The translations under genes and the position numbers were made by a program. 64,000 nt of DNA from Rutidosis leptorrhynchoides (Eukaryota; Streptophyta; Magnoliopsida; Asterales; Asteraceae): assembly GCF_046630445.1 (NCBI RefSeq), contig NC_092333.1, positions 2,876,001-2,940,000 of the forward strand. The letters run 5' to 3'. Under the pieces are notes generated by a model. That model made no database searches. It saw only the letters and a program-made list of their open reading frames with translations, and had not been told where the DNA came from. The first letter of the stretch is position 1. Every line of letters starts with the position of its first letter. Positions 49,986-64,000 of this stretch are shown in pieces.

Positions 49986-52900
49986 GTACCTACCCGTTAA
50001 AGAAATTTCGTCCCGAAATTTGAGTGAGGTCGTCATGGCTAACAATAAAAATGTTTTAATGACGAATATGAGTTGATAATAGAGTTTTATCTATGTTTGA
50101 ATAATATGGATAAAATAATCCAATTACTCGAAGCGTATAAGAGAAGTTATCGTAATCAAGTGAAATGGAGAATAGAGATGCGTCTTATCTCTTGATGTAG
50201 TAACAATTGATTTCCGGATTTTAAGGAATAGAAAATCTTCATAATCTAAATAAGATTTGATTCTTCAGAATTTGCGGAAATTGGGATTTTCTTTGATTAA
50301 ATGCATAATCTGCCTCGATTGCTATGTCTGATATTTCGCTTATAAATTGACCACTTCCGTTTCATTTATTTTCACCATTCCTATAATCATCTTCCTTATT
50401 TCATACTTACAAAAGATTTGTGAAAATGCTTCATCCAGTTCTGATTCTTGATATTTTCTTGGCTATCATATCATTCATTCTCCTTTTTTCATCTGCCACC
50501 AGAGGAGGTTATCTTCTTCTACTATTACCTTGGGGTTATATTGTTTTTCATTCTCCCGTGTCTTTATATTGCTATACGCATTGATATACACGGTTTGTAA
50601 TTCGGGGTTGTTTTCGGGCTTCATATTTTCCATTATATTTTGGAGCTTCATGCTTTCGTTCTCTTCCCGACTTTAAGTCAAGAGAATAATGGTCCAGAAT
50701 TTGTAGCTATACAGTTCGGAATGAACATAGTTAATGTTCTAAGAAAGAAATTGTAATGGCACGATATTGATTTGTCAAATTACCAGAATATCTGGAAAAG
50801 ACCGAATCATCAAGAAAAATATTTTCTTGATATGTTTAGAGGTTAAATAGAATGAAAGAGTTATGTAACATGGTTCATGATGAGGGTATGATCTGTGAAC
50901 CTTTATCACGTTCCATTAGAAACTCAGCATGACTTACTGTAATATAATCACGTTGATCAAGTGTCATTATATTATACTAACTCATGCTTCAGCTCCCAAC
51001 ACCACTTTTAAAATATTCATATTTTAAACTTGAAAGTTTCAGAATTTAGAAACTAAAATAGTTTCTTTTATGATGTAACACAGATATCGCAAGGAGAAAA
51101 TTGATTTCTGATACGAATGATTATGAAATTATCTCCAGAAATATGGAGGATATTTATAATGAAAGATACGATGATATCTTAGAATTTTTAATATCAGAGG
51201 ATGATGAAGAATATTGTCCGCAAGGGTTTAGATTCGGAAGCAAGGTATTCGTTAATGGCTTTAGTAAATACTGAATCTTTTGGATTCTTTGAAGGCAGGT
51301 TTCGTCCTTGTGATTTATCCACATCCTCCTTCATACTTTGCTCAATCCGTTTTTCATTTCCAAACTTTCTCTTTTTCTGAGCTTTGCCAGCACACTATCC
51401 TTTATCATCAAACTTTTTACTGTTAAGGTCGTTTACAGTTTTTGCTGCTTCATCAACATTTTTCAAGATTTCGAGAACTAGTTCGTAGTTTAAGGTGTTT
51501 TTCAGAAACTTCACATTCGAAATCTGTAAATCTAGAAGATCGATGTTATCTATATATAACTGTTGTCGTAGAAAATGCTGCGAGATTCAAAATACTGATT
51601 GTTAATTCCCGGTAGTTGTAATGGCAATTACCGTTACAAGATGTGGATGAGTACATGATATGGTTTCAATGAACAATTATAATGGTTTTTCGGAGAGACT
51701 TTACGTCACAGATTAATGAATTTCTGGTACCTTTACTGTTAATGTGGTGCAACATGAAAGGTTCCCCAGTAACAAAAACGTATATGCGAAAGTTACAAGT
51801 CTAAAAGGTCGTCGTTGACTGGTTGAACGGTTGATAATACTGGATACTTTTGAAAAGGAATTGCAAAGTTATTTTTGGTAAAAACAATGCTAAAGGATCT
51901 TGCACAGATTTAAAGTCAAAGTATAGCTTTGAAAGATGTAGAGATCTAAGAATGATGTCACCCGTTAAATCTTGACTTGGATTTTGATCCGTCAATATCA
52001 GAATATGTAATTGAATTTGTATGGAAACGATTGTATATCGCTGTGAGCATAGTTAATAATTTTTGAATCAAAGTTGAAGAATGTACAGTATAACATATTA
52101 ATTGTGAACTTATATATTTCCCGGGAATTACCTACCCGTTAAAGATTTCACAAGTAATATTTTGTACAAAAGAATTTTCATTACAGTCTTTATGAAAATA
52201 TATGTATGTATATTTCTTCAGATGTAATACGGATTTAATGAGTTAATATCATATTAAGCTCATTTGATTTTCAGCTTGACTTAGAAATGATTAATCTCTA
52301 AAACATTAAAGATTACATAATCTTTGCGGAGTTTTTCACTAATAAAATCAACACTTCATTATTTATTCTTATTGATATTCCTCGATGAAGGATGTTGGTG
52401 CTCGTGGAATTTTTGTTAACCTTACAAGACACAGATGATGTTTTCTGGAAAGTTTCAAGTATATCGAAATTGAAAATGTAAAATCAATCATGTAATTGAT
52501 TAAAACACTTGGTTTATTATGAAATGGAATTCATTGGGTTGAAACAGAGATTGTAGTTAACGAAGGTTAAGTTGTTAACGAAGGATGTACATCATAGCAT
52601 ATTAGTAATATGAATTTAACCGAGTAGTATTTACCCTTTTTCAGCTCATACTTAATAGCTTAGTACGAAAAGATTTATGATGGTTTTAAAATATATATAA
52701 GATATACATATAAATTCTTCAGAGGGAATGAGTTAATATTTCATAACTCGTTGATACAAATATACACGTTGTTGACTTGTAATAATATCCACGGTGCTTT
52801 CTTGAACTGGCGGAGCTTGTGATGTTAGAGGTGCTGATGATTCTAATGATGTTGACAGCACTAACTGTGCTGGTGAGGCTAAGGGAACTATTGATGTTGT

Positions 52901-53200
52901 TGGTAAAACAAGTCTAGCTTGTACCTTATGCATCATTCTTGTCAGGGTTTCTATTCTTCCTTCTATTCATCTGATTTACGGTTAGAACTGGGATAAATAA
53001 TCTCTAAGATTTTAGAGATTACATAATCGCCTTAGAATATTTCTTCGATGAAGTTATGAATCAATACTTCATCATTTATTGTTGTTGGCACTCCTTGGTA
53101 TCTACGGCGCGTATGATGGTGATATCCGAAGTACAGTTTTTAGATGTGATAATGAGGTGTGGGATGCGGATGTGGTTGTTGGTGGTGGCAATGGTACTGT
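49986..53200 (-). other. Non-coding internal region of the non-autonomous element
   Basis: About 3.2 kb without a recognisable protein. It starts (left) with the polypurine tract wording AACGGGTAGGTAC on the minus strand. Much of it is alignable, reversed, with element 1 at 27350-29163, so it is conserved between separate elements although it encodes nothing evident. Confidence 0.75.
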
Positions 53201-53224
53201 TGTTGTTGATGATGGTGGTACTGG

Positions 53225-53671
53225 TTATGCTGCTGGTACTGCTACTGGTATTTGTAACCTTCGCACCATATTCTCCAAAGCCACTAACCGAGCGCGAAGC
53301 TCATTGACTTCTTCTATTATACCGGGATGATCGGTGGTTCGGACGAGCGGACGAATAAGATTCAGAATGTGAGATAGTATATAATCATGACTAGATACTC
53401 TGGAAATGAGAGAGAAAATGGTATTACGAACAGGTTCGCCAGTAAGTGCTTCAGGTTCTTCGCCAAGAGGGCAATGTGGTGGATGGAAGGGATCGCCTTC
53501 TTCTTGTCTCCAATGACTAAGTAAGCTACGAACCCATCTCCAATTCATCCAGAATAGATGATGGCTAATTGGTTGATCCATTCCGGTTACACTGTCTTCG
53601 GAGTTCAGGTGAATATCCATATCGGGATAGCTGTCGGAATTTAAGGAATTTGAACTAGATACGTGATCCAT
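53225..53671 (-). CDS. Leader ORF of the non-autonomous element (unknown function)
   Basis: An intact 148-residue frame, 372 bp downstream of the primer site. N-terminus Ser/Asp-rich (MDHVSSSNSLNSDSYPDMD), then SHHLFWMNWRWVRSLLSHWR, then a conserved block GDPFHPPHCPLGEEPEALTG, a helical part (NTIFSLISRVSSHDYILSHI, LIRPLV) and a coiled-coil-like tail (EEVNELRARLVALENMVRRL). Related sequences lie in element 1 (26766 onward) and element 2 (63483 onward). No known domain was recognised. It is the only protein this element can make, which suggests that it or its RNA is used in cis. Confidence 0.65.
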   Translation of the reverse strand: MDHVSSSNSLNSDSYPDMDIHLNSEDSVTGMDQPISHHLFWMNWRWVRSLLSHWRQEEGDPFHPPHCPLGEEPEALTGEPVRNTIFSLISRVSSHDYILSHILNLIRPLVRTTDHPGIIEEVNELRARLVALENMVRRLQIPVAVPAA

Positions 53672-54042
53672 CTTGTATAATTAGAGAGATGATTTTTGAT
53701 ATGAAATAGATTATAGAATTTAGATTGGTACTCTTCAATACATAATTTACATATGTATATATAATACCAAAATCCCGTAAATTACGGAGAAATTTTAGAA
53801 AGATGGCAGTCAAAGTTTACTGTAATAGATATGCCAAGATATGAATTTTGTCGGTACACTATCTATGCAGTAAATGCAGTATGACGTGTCTAGACTTAGG
53901 AATGATAAGCAAGTAATTTCCGACAAGAAATTATAAGCAAAACTTTTAACATGCAGACACGGTCGAAGTCCAGACTTACTAATACATCTTAACAACTATA
54001 AGTTAGACACACTCATGCAAGACCTGGTTCACTAGGACCAAC

Positions 54043-54054
54043 GCTCTGATACCA
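54043..54054 (-). other. Primer binding site of the non-autonomous element
   Basis: Minus-strand TGGTATCAGAGC two bases from the right LTR, initiator tRNA-Met type. Confidence 0.9.
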
Positions 54055-54056
54055 AC

Positions 54057-56622
<2,566 letters not shown>

Positions 56623-58870
56623 ACAAGGCTCGTCGGTTTATTCGAAGATCGATTTACGTTCTGGATATCATCAAATGCGAGTAAAGGAGGATGATATTCC
56701 AAAAACTACTTTTAGGACGCGTTTTGGTCATTACGAGTTTATGGTTATGCCGTTTGGATTGACTAACGCACCAGCTATGTTCATGGACCTTATGAACCGA
56801 GTGTGTGGGCCATATCTTGACAAGTTTGTCATTGTTTTCATCGATGACATACTTATTTACTCAAAGAATGATCAAGAGCACGAAGAACATTTGAGAAAAG
56901 TGCTAGAAGTATTGAGGAAAGAAAAAAATTGTACGCTAAGTTTTCAAAGTGTGCATTTTGGTTGGAAGAAGTTCAATTCCTCGGTCACATAGTGAACAAA
57001 GAAGGTATCCAGGTGGACCCGGCAAAGATCGAAACCGTTGAAAAGTGGTTGCTTATGCGTCTAGACAATTGAAGATTCACGAGCAAAATTATACGACCCA
57101 TGATTTGGAATTAGGCGCGGTTGTTTTTGCATTAGAGACTTGGAGGCACTACTAATATGGGGTCAAAAGTATTATATATACCGACCACAAAAGTCTTCAC
57201 CACATATTTAATCTGAAACAACTGAATATGAGGCAGCGTAGGTGGATTGAATTGTTGAATGATTACGACTTTGAGATTCGTTACCACCCGGGGAAGGCAA
57301 ATGTGGTAGCCGACGCCTTGAGCAGAAAGGACAGAGAACCCATTCGAGTAAAATCTATGAATATAATGATTCACACTAACCTTACTACTCAAATAAAGGA
57401 GGCGCAACAAGGAGTTTTAAAAGAGGGAAATTTAAAGGATGAAATACCCAAAGGATGGGAGAAGCATCTTAATATTCGGGAAGACGGAACCCGGTATAGG
57501 GCTGAAAGAATTTGGGTACCAAAATTTGGAGATATGAGAGAAATGGTACTTAGAGAAGCTCATAAAACCCGATACTCAATACATCCTGGAACGGGGAAGA
57601 TGTACAAGGATCTTAAGAAATATTTTTGGTGGCCAGGTATGAAAGCCGATATTGCTAAATATGTAGGAGAATGTTTGACGTGTTCTAAGGTTAAAGCTGA
57701 ACATCAGAAACCATCAGGTCTACTACAACAACCTGAAATCCCGAAATGGAAATGAGAAAACATTACCATGGATTTCATTACTAAATTGCCAAGGACTGCA
57801 AGTGGTTATGATACTATTTGGGTAATAGTTGATCGTCTCATCAAGTCAGCACACTTCCTGCCAATAAGAGAAGATGATAAGATGGAGAAGTTAGCACGAC
57901 TGTATTTGAAGGAAGTCGTCTCCAGACATGGAATACCAATCTCTATTATCTCTGATAGGGATGGCAGATTTATTTCAAGATTCTGGCAGACATTACAGCA
58001 AGCATTGGGAACTCGTCTAGACATGAGTACTGCCTATCATCCACAAACTGATGGGCAGAGCGAAAGGACGATACAAATGCTTGAAGACATGCTACGAGCT
58101 TGTGTTATTGATTTCGGAAACAGTTGGGATCGACATCTACCGTTAGCAGAATTTTCCTACAACAACAGCTACCATTCAAGCATTGAGATGGCGCCGTTTG
58201 AAGCACTTTATGGTAGAAAGTGCAGGTCTCCGATTTGTTGGAGTGAAGTGGGGGATAGACAGATTACGGGTCCGGAGATAATACAAGAAACTACCGAGAA
58301 AATCATCCAAATTCAACAAGGATTGAAAACCGCCCAGAGTCGACAAAAGAGCTACGCGGACAGTAAAAGAAAAGATATAGAGTTTGAAATTAGAGAAATG
58401 GTCATGCTTAAGGTTTCACCTTGGAAAGGCGTTGTTCGATTTAGTAAACGGGGGAAACTAAATCCAAGGTACATTGGACCATTCAAGATTATAGATCGTG
58501 TCGGACCAGTAGCTTACCAACTGGAGCTACCTCAACAACTCGCGGCTGTACATAACACTTTTCACGTCTCAAATTTGAAGAAATGTTTTGCTAAAGAAGA
58601 TCTCACTATTCTGTTGGACGAAATCCAAATCAATGAAAAACTTCAATTCATTGAAGAACCCGTCGAAATAATGGATCGTGAGGTTAAGAGACTTAAACAA
58701 AACAAGATACCGATTGTTAAGGTTCGATGGAATGCTCGTAGAGGACCCGAGTTCACCTGGGGGTGTGAAGATCAGATGAAGAAGAAATACCCGCATTTAT
58801 TTCCAGAAGATACGTTAACACCTCCAACTGCTTAAAATTTCGGGACGAAATTTATTTAACGGGTAGGTAC

Positions 58871-60753
58871 TGTAGTGACCCGAACTTTTCCATGTTTATA
58901 TATATATTAAATGAAATTGTTATTTATATGATTAAGTGTTTCCAACATGTTAAGCAATCAAACTTGTTAAGACTTGATTAATTGAAATAGGTTTCATATA
59001 GACAATTGACCACCCAAGTTGACCGGTGATTCACGAACGTTAAAACTTGTAAAAACTATACGATGACATATATATGGTTATATATATAGTTAACATGATT
59101 TTATTATAAGTATGTATCTCATTAGGTATTTTAACAATGAGTTATATACATAAAAATGAGACTATTAATTTAAGAAACTCGAAAACGATATATATAACGA
59201 TTATCGTTATAACAACGTCTTACTAGGTACATATGAATCATATTAAGATATTGATACACTTGGTTAATTATGTTAAATTATAAGTAAATATATTATTAAG
59301 TGTATCAACAATGAAATACATATGTAAAAATAAGACTACTAACTTAATGATTTCGAAACGAGACATATATGTAACGATTATCGTTGTAACGAAATTTAAC
59401 TGTATATATATCATACTAAGATATATTATATATCATAATATCATGATAATATAACAATTTAACATCTCATTTGTTATAATAAACAATGGGTTAACAACAT
59501 TCAACAAGATCGTTAACCTAAAGGTTTCAAAACAACATTTACATGTAACGACTAACGATGACTTAACGACTCAGTTAAAATGTATATACATGTAGTGTTT
59601 TAATATGTATTCATACATTTTTGAAAGACTTCAAGACACTTATCAAAATACTTCTACTTAGCAAAAATGCTTACAATTACATCCTCGTTCAGTTTCATCA
59701 ACAATTCTACTCGTATGCACCCGTATTCGTACTCGTACAATACACAGCTTTTAGATGTATGTACTATTGGTATATACACTCCAATGATCAGCTCTTAGCA
59801 GCCCATGTGAGTCACCTAACACATGTGGGAACCATCATTTGGCAACTAGCATGAAATATCTCATAAAATTACAAAAATATGAGTAATCATTCATGACTTA
59901 TTTACATGAAAACAAATTACATATCCTTTATATCTAATCCATACACCAACGACCAAAAACACCTACAAACACTTTCATTCTTCAATTTTCTTCTTCTAAT
60001 TGATCTCCCTCAAGTTCTATCTTCAAGTTCTAAGTGTTCTTCATAAATTCCAAAAGTTCTAGTTTCATAAAATCAAGAATACTTCCAAGATTGCAAGTTT
60101 ACTTCCAAGTTTTCTAAATCCATTCCAAGTAATCATACAAGATCAAGAAACCTTTGTTACTTACATTAGGTTATCTTTCTAATACAAGGTAATAATCATA
60201 TTCAAACTTTAATTCAATTTCTATAACTATAACAATCTTATTTCGAGTGGAAATCTTACTTGAAATTGTTTTAGTGTCATGATTCTGCTTCAAGAACTTT
60301 CAAGCCATCCAAGGATCCTTTGAAGCTAGATCTATTTTTCTCATTTCCAGTTGGTTTATCCAAGGAACTTGAGGTAGTAATGATGTTCATAACATCATTC
60401 TATTCATACATATAAAGCTATCTTATTCGAAGGTTTAAACTTGTAATCACTAGAACATAGTTTAGTTAATTCTAAACTTGTTCGCAAATTAAAGTTAATC
60501 CTTCTAACTTGACTTTTAAAATCAACTAAACACATGTTCTATATCTATATAATATGCTAACTTAATGATTTAAAACCTTGAAACACGAAAAATGCCGTAA
60601 AATCGGATTTACGCCGTCGTAGTAACACCGCGGACTGTTTTGGGTTAGTTAATTAAAAACTATGATAAACTTTGATTTAAAAGTTGTTATTCTGGGAAAA
60701 TGATTTTTATTATGAACATGAAACTATATCCAAAAATCATGGTTAAACTCAAA
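58871..60753 (+). repeat. Element 3 plus-arm partial LTR
   Basis: Begins TGTAGTGACCCGAAC after the polypurine tract and stops after 1883 bp, inside the LTR. Contains the AACGATTATCGTT-type palindromes. Joined through a spacer of about 31 bp, with an ATAATGATTATC repeat, to the inverted LTR piece. Confidence 0.88.
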
Positions 60754-60784
60754 TAATGATTATCAAATAATGATTATCCTGTTT

Positions 60785-62671
60785 CACTTTGAGTTTAACC
60801 ATGATTTTTGGATATAGTTTCATGTTCATAACAAAAATCATTTTCCCAGAATAACAACTTTTAAATCAAAGTTTATCATAGTTTTTAATTAACTAACCCA
60901 AAACAGCCCGCGGTGATACTACGACGGCGTAAATCTGATTTTACGGTGTTTTTCGTGTTTCCAGGTTTTAAATCTTTAAGTTAGCATATCATATAGATAT
61001 AGAACATGTGTTTAGTTAATTTTAAAAGTCAAGTTAGAAGGATTAACTTTTATTTGCGAACAAGTTTAGAATTAACTAAACTATGTTCTAGTGATTACAA
61101 GTTTAAACCTTCGAATAAGATAGCTTTATATGTATGAATAGAATGATGTTATGAACATCATTACTACCTCAAGTTCCTTGGATAAACCTACTAGAAATGA
61201 GAAAAATAGATCTAGCTTCAAAGGATCCTTGGATGGCTTGAAAGTTCTTGAAGCAGAATCATGACACGAAAACAATTTCAAGTAAGATTTCCACTCGAAA
61301 TAAGATTGTTATAGTTATAGAAATTGAATTAAAGTTTGAATATGATTATTACCTTGTATTAGAAAGATAACCTACTGTAAGTAACAAAGGTTTCTTGATC
61401 TTGGATGATTACTTGGAATGGATTTAGAAAACTTGGAAGTAAACTTGCAATCTTGGAAGTATTCTTGATTTTATGAAACTAGAACTTTTGGAATTTATGA
61501 AGAACACTTAGAACTTGAAGATAGAACTTGAGAGAGATCAATTAGATGAAGAAAATTGAAGAATGAAAGTGTTTGTAGGTGTTTTTGGTCGTTGGTGTAT
61601 GGATTAGATATAAAGGATATGTAATTTTGTTTTCATGTAAATAAGTCATGAATGATTACTCATATTTTTGTAATTTTATGAGATATTTCATGCTAGTTGC
61701 CAAATGATGGTTCCCACATGTGTTAGGTGACTCACATGGGCTGCTAAGAGCTGATCATTGGAGTGTATATACCAATAGTACATACATCTAAAAGCTGTGT
61801 ATTGTACGAGTACGAATACGGGTGCATACGAGTAGAATTGTTGATGAAACTGAACGAGGATGTAATTGTAAGCATTTTTGCTAAGTAGAAGTATTTTGAT
61901 AAGTGTCTTGAAGTCTTTCAAAAATGTATGAATACATATTAAAACACTACATGTATATACATTTTAACTGAGTCGTTAAGTCATCGTTAGTCGTTACATG
62001 TAAATGTTGTTTTGAAACCTTTAGGTTAACGATCTTGTTGAATGTTGTTAACCCATTATTTATTATAACAAATGAGATGTTAAATTGTTATATTATCATG
62101 ATATTATGATATATAATATATCTTAGTATGATATATATACAGTTAAATGTCGTTACAACGATAATCGTTACATATATGTCTCGTTTCGAAATCATTAAGT
62201 TAGTAGTCTTATTTTTACATATGTATTTCATTGTTAATACACTTAATAATATATTTACTTATCATTTAACATAATTAACCAAGTGTATCAATATCTTAAT
62301 ATGATTCATATGTACCTAGTAAGACGTTGTTATAACGATAATCGTTATATATATCGTTTTCGAGTTTCTTAAATTAATAGTCTCATTTTTATGTATATAA
62401 CTCATTGTTAAAATACCTAATGAGATACATACTTATAATAAAATCATGTTAACTATATATATAACCATATATATGTCATCGTATTGTTTTTACAAGTTTT
62501 AACGTTCGTGAATCACCGGTCAACTTGGGTGGTCAATTGTCTATATGAAACCTATTTCAATTAATCAAGTCTTAACAAGTTTGATTGCTTAACATGTTGG
62601 AAACACTTAATCATGTAAATAACAATTTCATTTAATATATATATAAACATGGAAAAGTTCGGGTCACTACA
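60785..62671 (-). repeat. Element 3 right terminal partial LTR, minus strand
   Basis: 1887 bp, matching 33811-35697 of the left LTR over the same length. With 58871-60753 it forms a nearly perfect palindrome of about 3.8 kb. Its outer end TGTAGTGACCC (minus strand) abuts the GACAA duplication. Confidence 0.88.
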
Positions 62672-62676
62672 GACAA

Positions 62677-63096
62677 CCCCAACCGGACTGGACGACCAGT
62701 ATTCAACGGTTGCACAGTACTTCGTTTCGGTGACTACACTTGGTACGGTGTAGTGAGATTTCATAATAAAGGGAATATGCGACGTGATTAAATGTTAAGT
62801 ATGGTTACCAAGTGCTCAACCACTTAGAATGCTTTACATACACTTGCGAGTGTATTATGTTTATGATTATGAAATCTTGTGGTCTATTAAATTATTGAAA
62901 TGATTGTTATGATAAACCTATGAACTCACCAACCTTTTGGTTGACACTTTAAAGCATGTTTATTCTCAGGTATGAATTAAGTCTTCCGCTGTGCATTTGC
63001 TCAATTTAAGGACATTACTTGAAGTCGATCATCGCAATGGGACCAAATGTTGATCATCGCAATGGGATCATCGCAATTTAAGGACGGATCACCACA
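62677..63096 (+). repeat. Element 2: rest of the 5' LTR
   Basis: Continues the LTR cut at 32258 and ends GGATCACCACA. Contains the splice-acceptor-like GCATGTTTATTCTCAG|G (AG at 62968-62969). Confidence 0.8.
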
Positions 63097-64000
63097 GGTG
63101 GTATCAGAGCGGTGGTCTTAGCGAACCAGGTCTTGCATTAGTGTGTCTAACTGATAGTTGTTTAGATGCATTATTAAGTCTGGACTTCGACTATGTCTGC
63201 ATGTCAAAAGTTTTGCTTGTCATTTAGTGTCGAAAATTATTTTCTTATCATCCTTAAAGTCTAGACACGTCTTGCTGCCTCTATTGCATAGACAGTGTAT
63301 AGATAACTTCATATCTTAGCGTAACTGTTATTGTTACTTTTGTCTGACAGCTTCCGTAGATTCATCCGTAACTTATGAGATTTTAGTATTATATATGCAT
63401 ATGTAAATTATGTATTGCAGGGTACTAATCTACATCCTATAATCTATTTCATATCGAAAAATCCTTCATCTGATCGTACGAGATGAATCCCTCAACCAGT
63501 TCAAATTCCTCGGATTCCGACAGATATTCCGATATGGAGTTTCACTTATCAGCGTCACCAGAAAGAATCAACCAATCAGTCATCCCCAATTTATCTGATG
63601 GGTTCGTAGTCGACTTAATCAATGGAGACGCGAAGAAGGCGATCCCTTCCACCAATCGAATTTACCTCTTTCCGATGAACCTGAAGCACTTACCGGCGAA
63701 CCTGTTCGTAATGCTATTTTCTCTCTCAGTTCTCGAATATCTCGCCAAGATTATATTCTATCTAAAATTTTAGATCTTATTCATCCGCTCGTTTCGACCG
63801 ACAATCATCTCAGAGTAATGGAAGAAGTTAACGAGCTTCGCGCTCGAGTAATCAATTTGGAGAATATGGTGCAAAATTTACCAGCTTCACAACATCACCG
63901 GCACCAACGGTACCATCAGTAACAGCACCAGTACCATCAACAATCCATTCCTTGATGTCTCATTCTATACCTAGAGTACAATCATCGTTCTACGTATCGT
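63097..64000 (+). mobile_element. Element 2 internal region (start) with leader-protein region
   Basis: Primer site TGGTATCAGAGC at 63099-63110. A leader-protein region starts at 63483 (MNPSTSSNSSDSDRYSDMEF) and has relatives in element 1 and the non-autonomous element (EALTGEPVRN and VNELRAR blocks). It appears broken. The element continues past the window. Confidence 0.75.

Noticed and set aside
59621-59854. Identical small frames at 59621-59854 (+) and 61688-61921 (-)
   Set aside because: They are the same LTR stretch in the two palindromic arms of element 3, not a duplicated gene.

Overview
This window reads as nuclear DNA of a flowering plant. It is AT-rich, carries one spliced membrane-transporter gene and one nuclear-type tRNA gene, and is otherwise mostly LTR retrotransposons. 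The transposon families (Tekay-type chromoviruses with chromodomain integrases and tRNA-iMet primer sites, plus Sirevirus-like and Ty1/copia LTRs) and their LTR wording suggest a dicot, probably Asteraceae. That placement is inference.

Layout. About 1-4600 holds Ty1/copia debris and a Sirevirus-like LTR on the minus strand. 4957-10472 is the one clear host protein gene: a three-exon nodulin-like (NFD4-like) major facilitator of 549 residues whose second intron carries a 120-bp MITE with a 9-bp target duplication. 11300-11373 is a tRNA-Val(CAC) gene. 11895-21706 is a structurally complete Tekay-type element (element A) with 2.1-kb LTRs and the 5-bp duplication TATAG.

From 22249 to the end the window is one nested stack. 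A minus-strand LTR fragment (22249-22801) is entered by element 1 (22802 onward). Element 1 is entered by element 2 (LTR from 29164, resuming at 62677). The LTR of element 2 is split by element 3 (32259-62671, duplication GACAA on both sides). Element 3 was itself hit by an LTR-only insertion (43602-46531, duplication TAGTT) and by a non-autonomous 9.1-kb element (47504-56622, duplication ACAAG). Element 3 is itself odd: it is a fold-back, with two copies of its internal region arranged head to head and a palindromic stretch of LTR at its right end.

The most interesting material is in the retroelements. (i) Every element whose primer-site-proximal or pre-gag region is visible carries protein-coding sequence ahead of gag: a coiled-coil protein in element A, a conserved 148-residue-type protein in elements 1 and 2 and the non-autonomous element, and an acidic region plus a complete F-box protein in element 3. 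(ii) One LTR group carries two copies of a 16-bp palindrome at an exact 32-bp spacing just upstream of the TATA box, with the spacing kept although the spacer sequence has changed. (iii) One LTR has a seven-fold 91-bp tandem amplification. All retroelements are described as fossils; most are broken. By eye, LTR comparisons show about 1-2 percent difference, so several insertions are probably under about a million years old.
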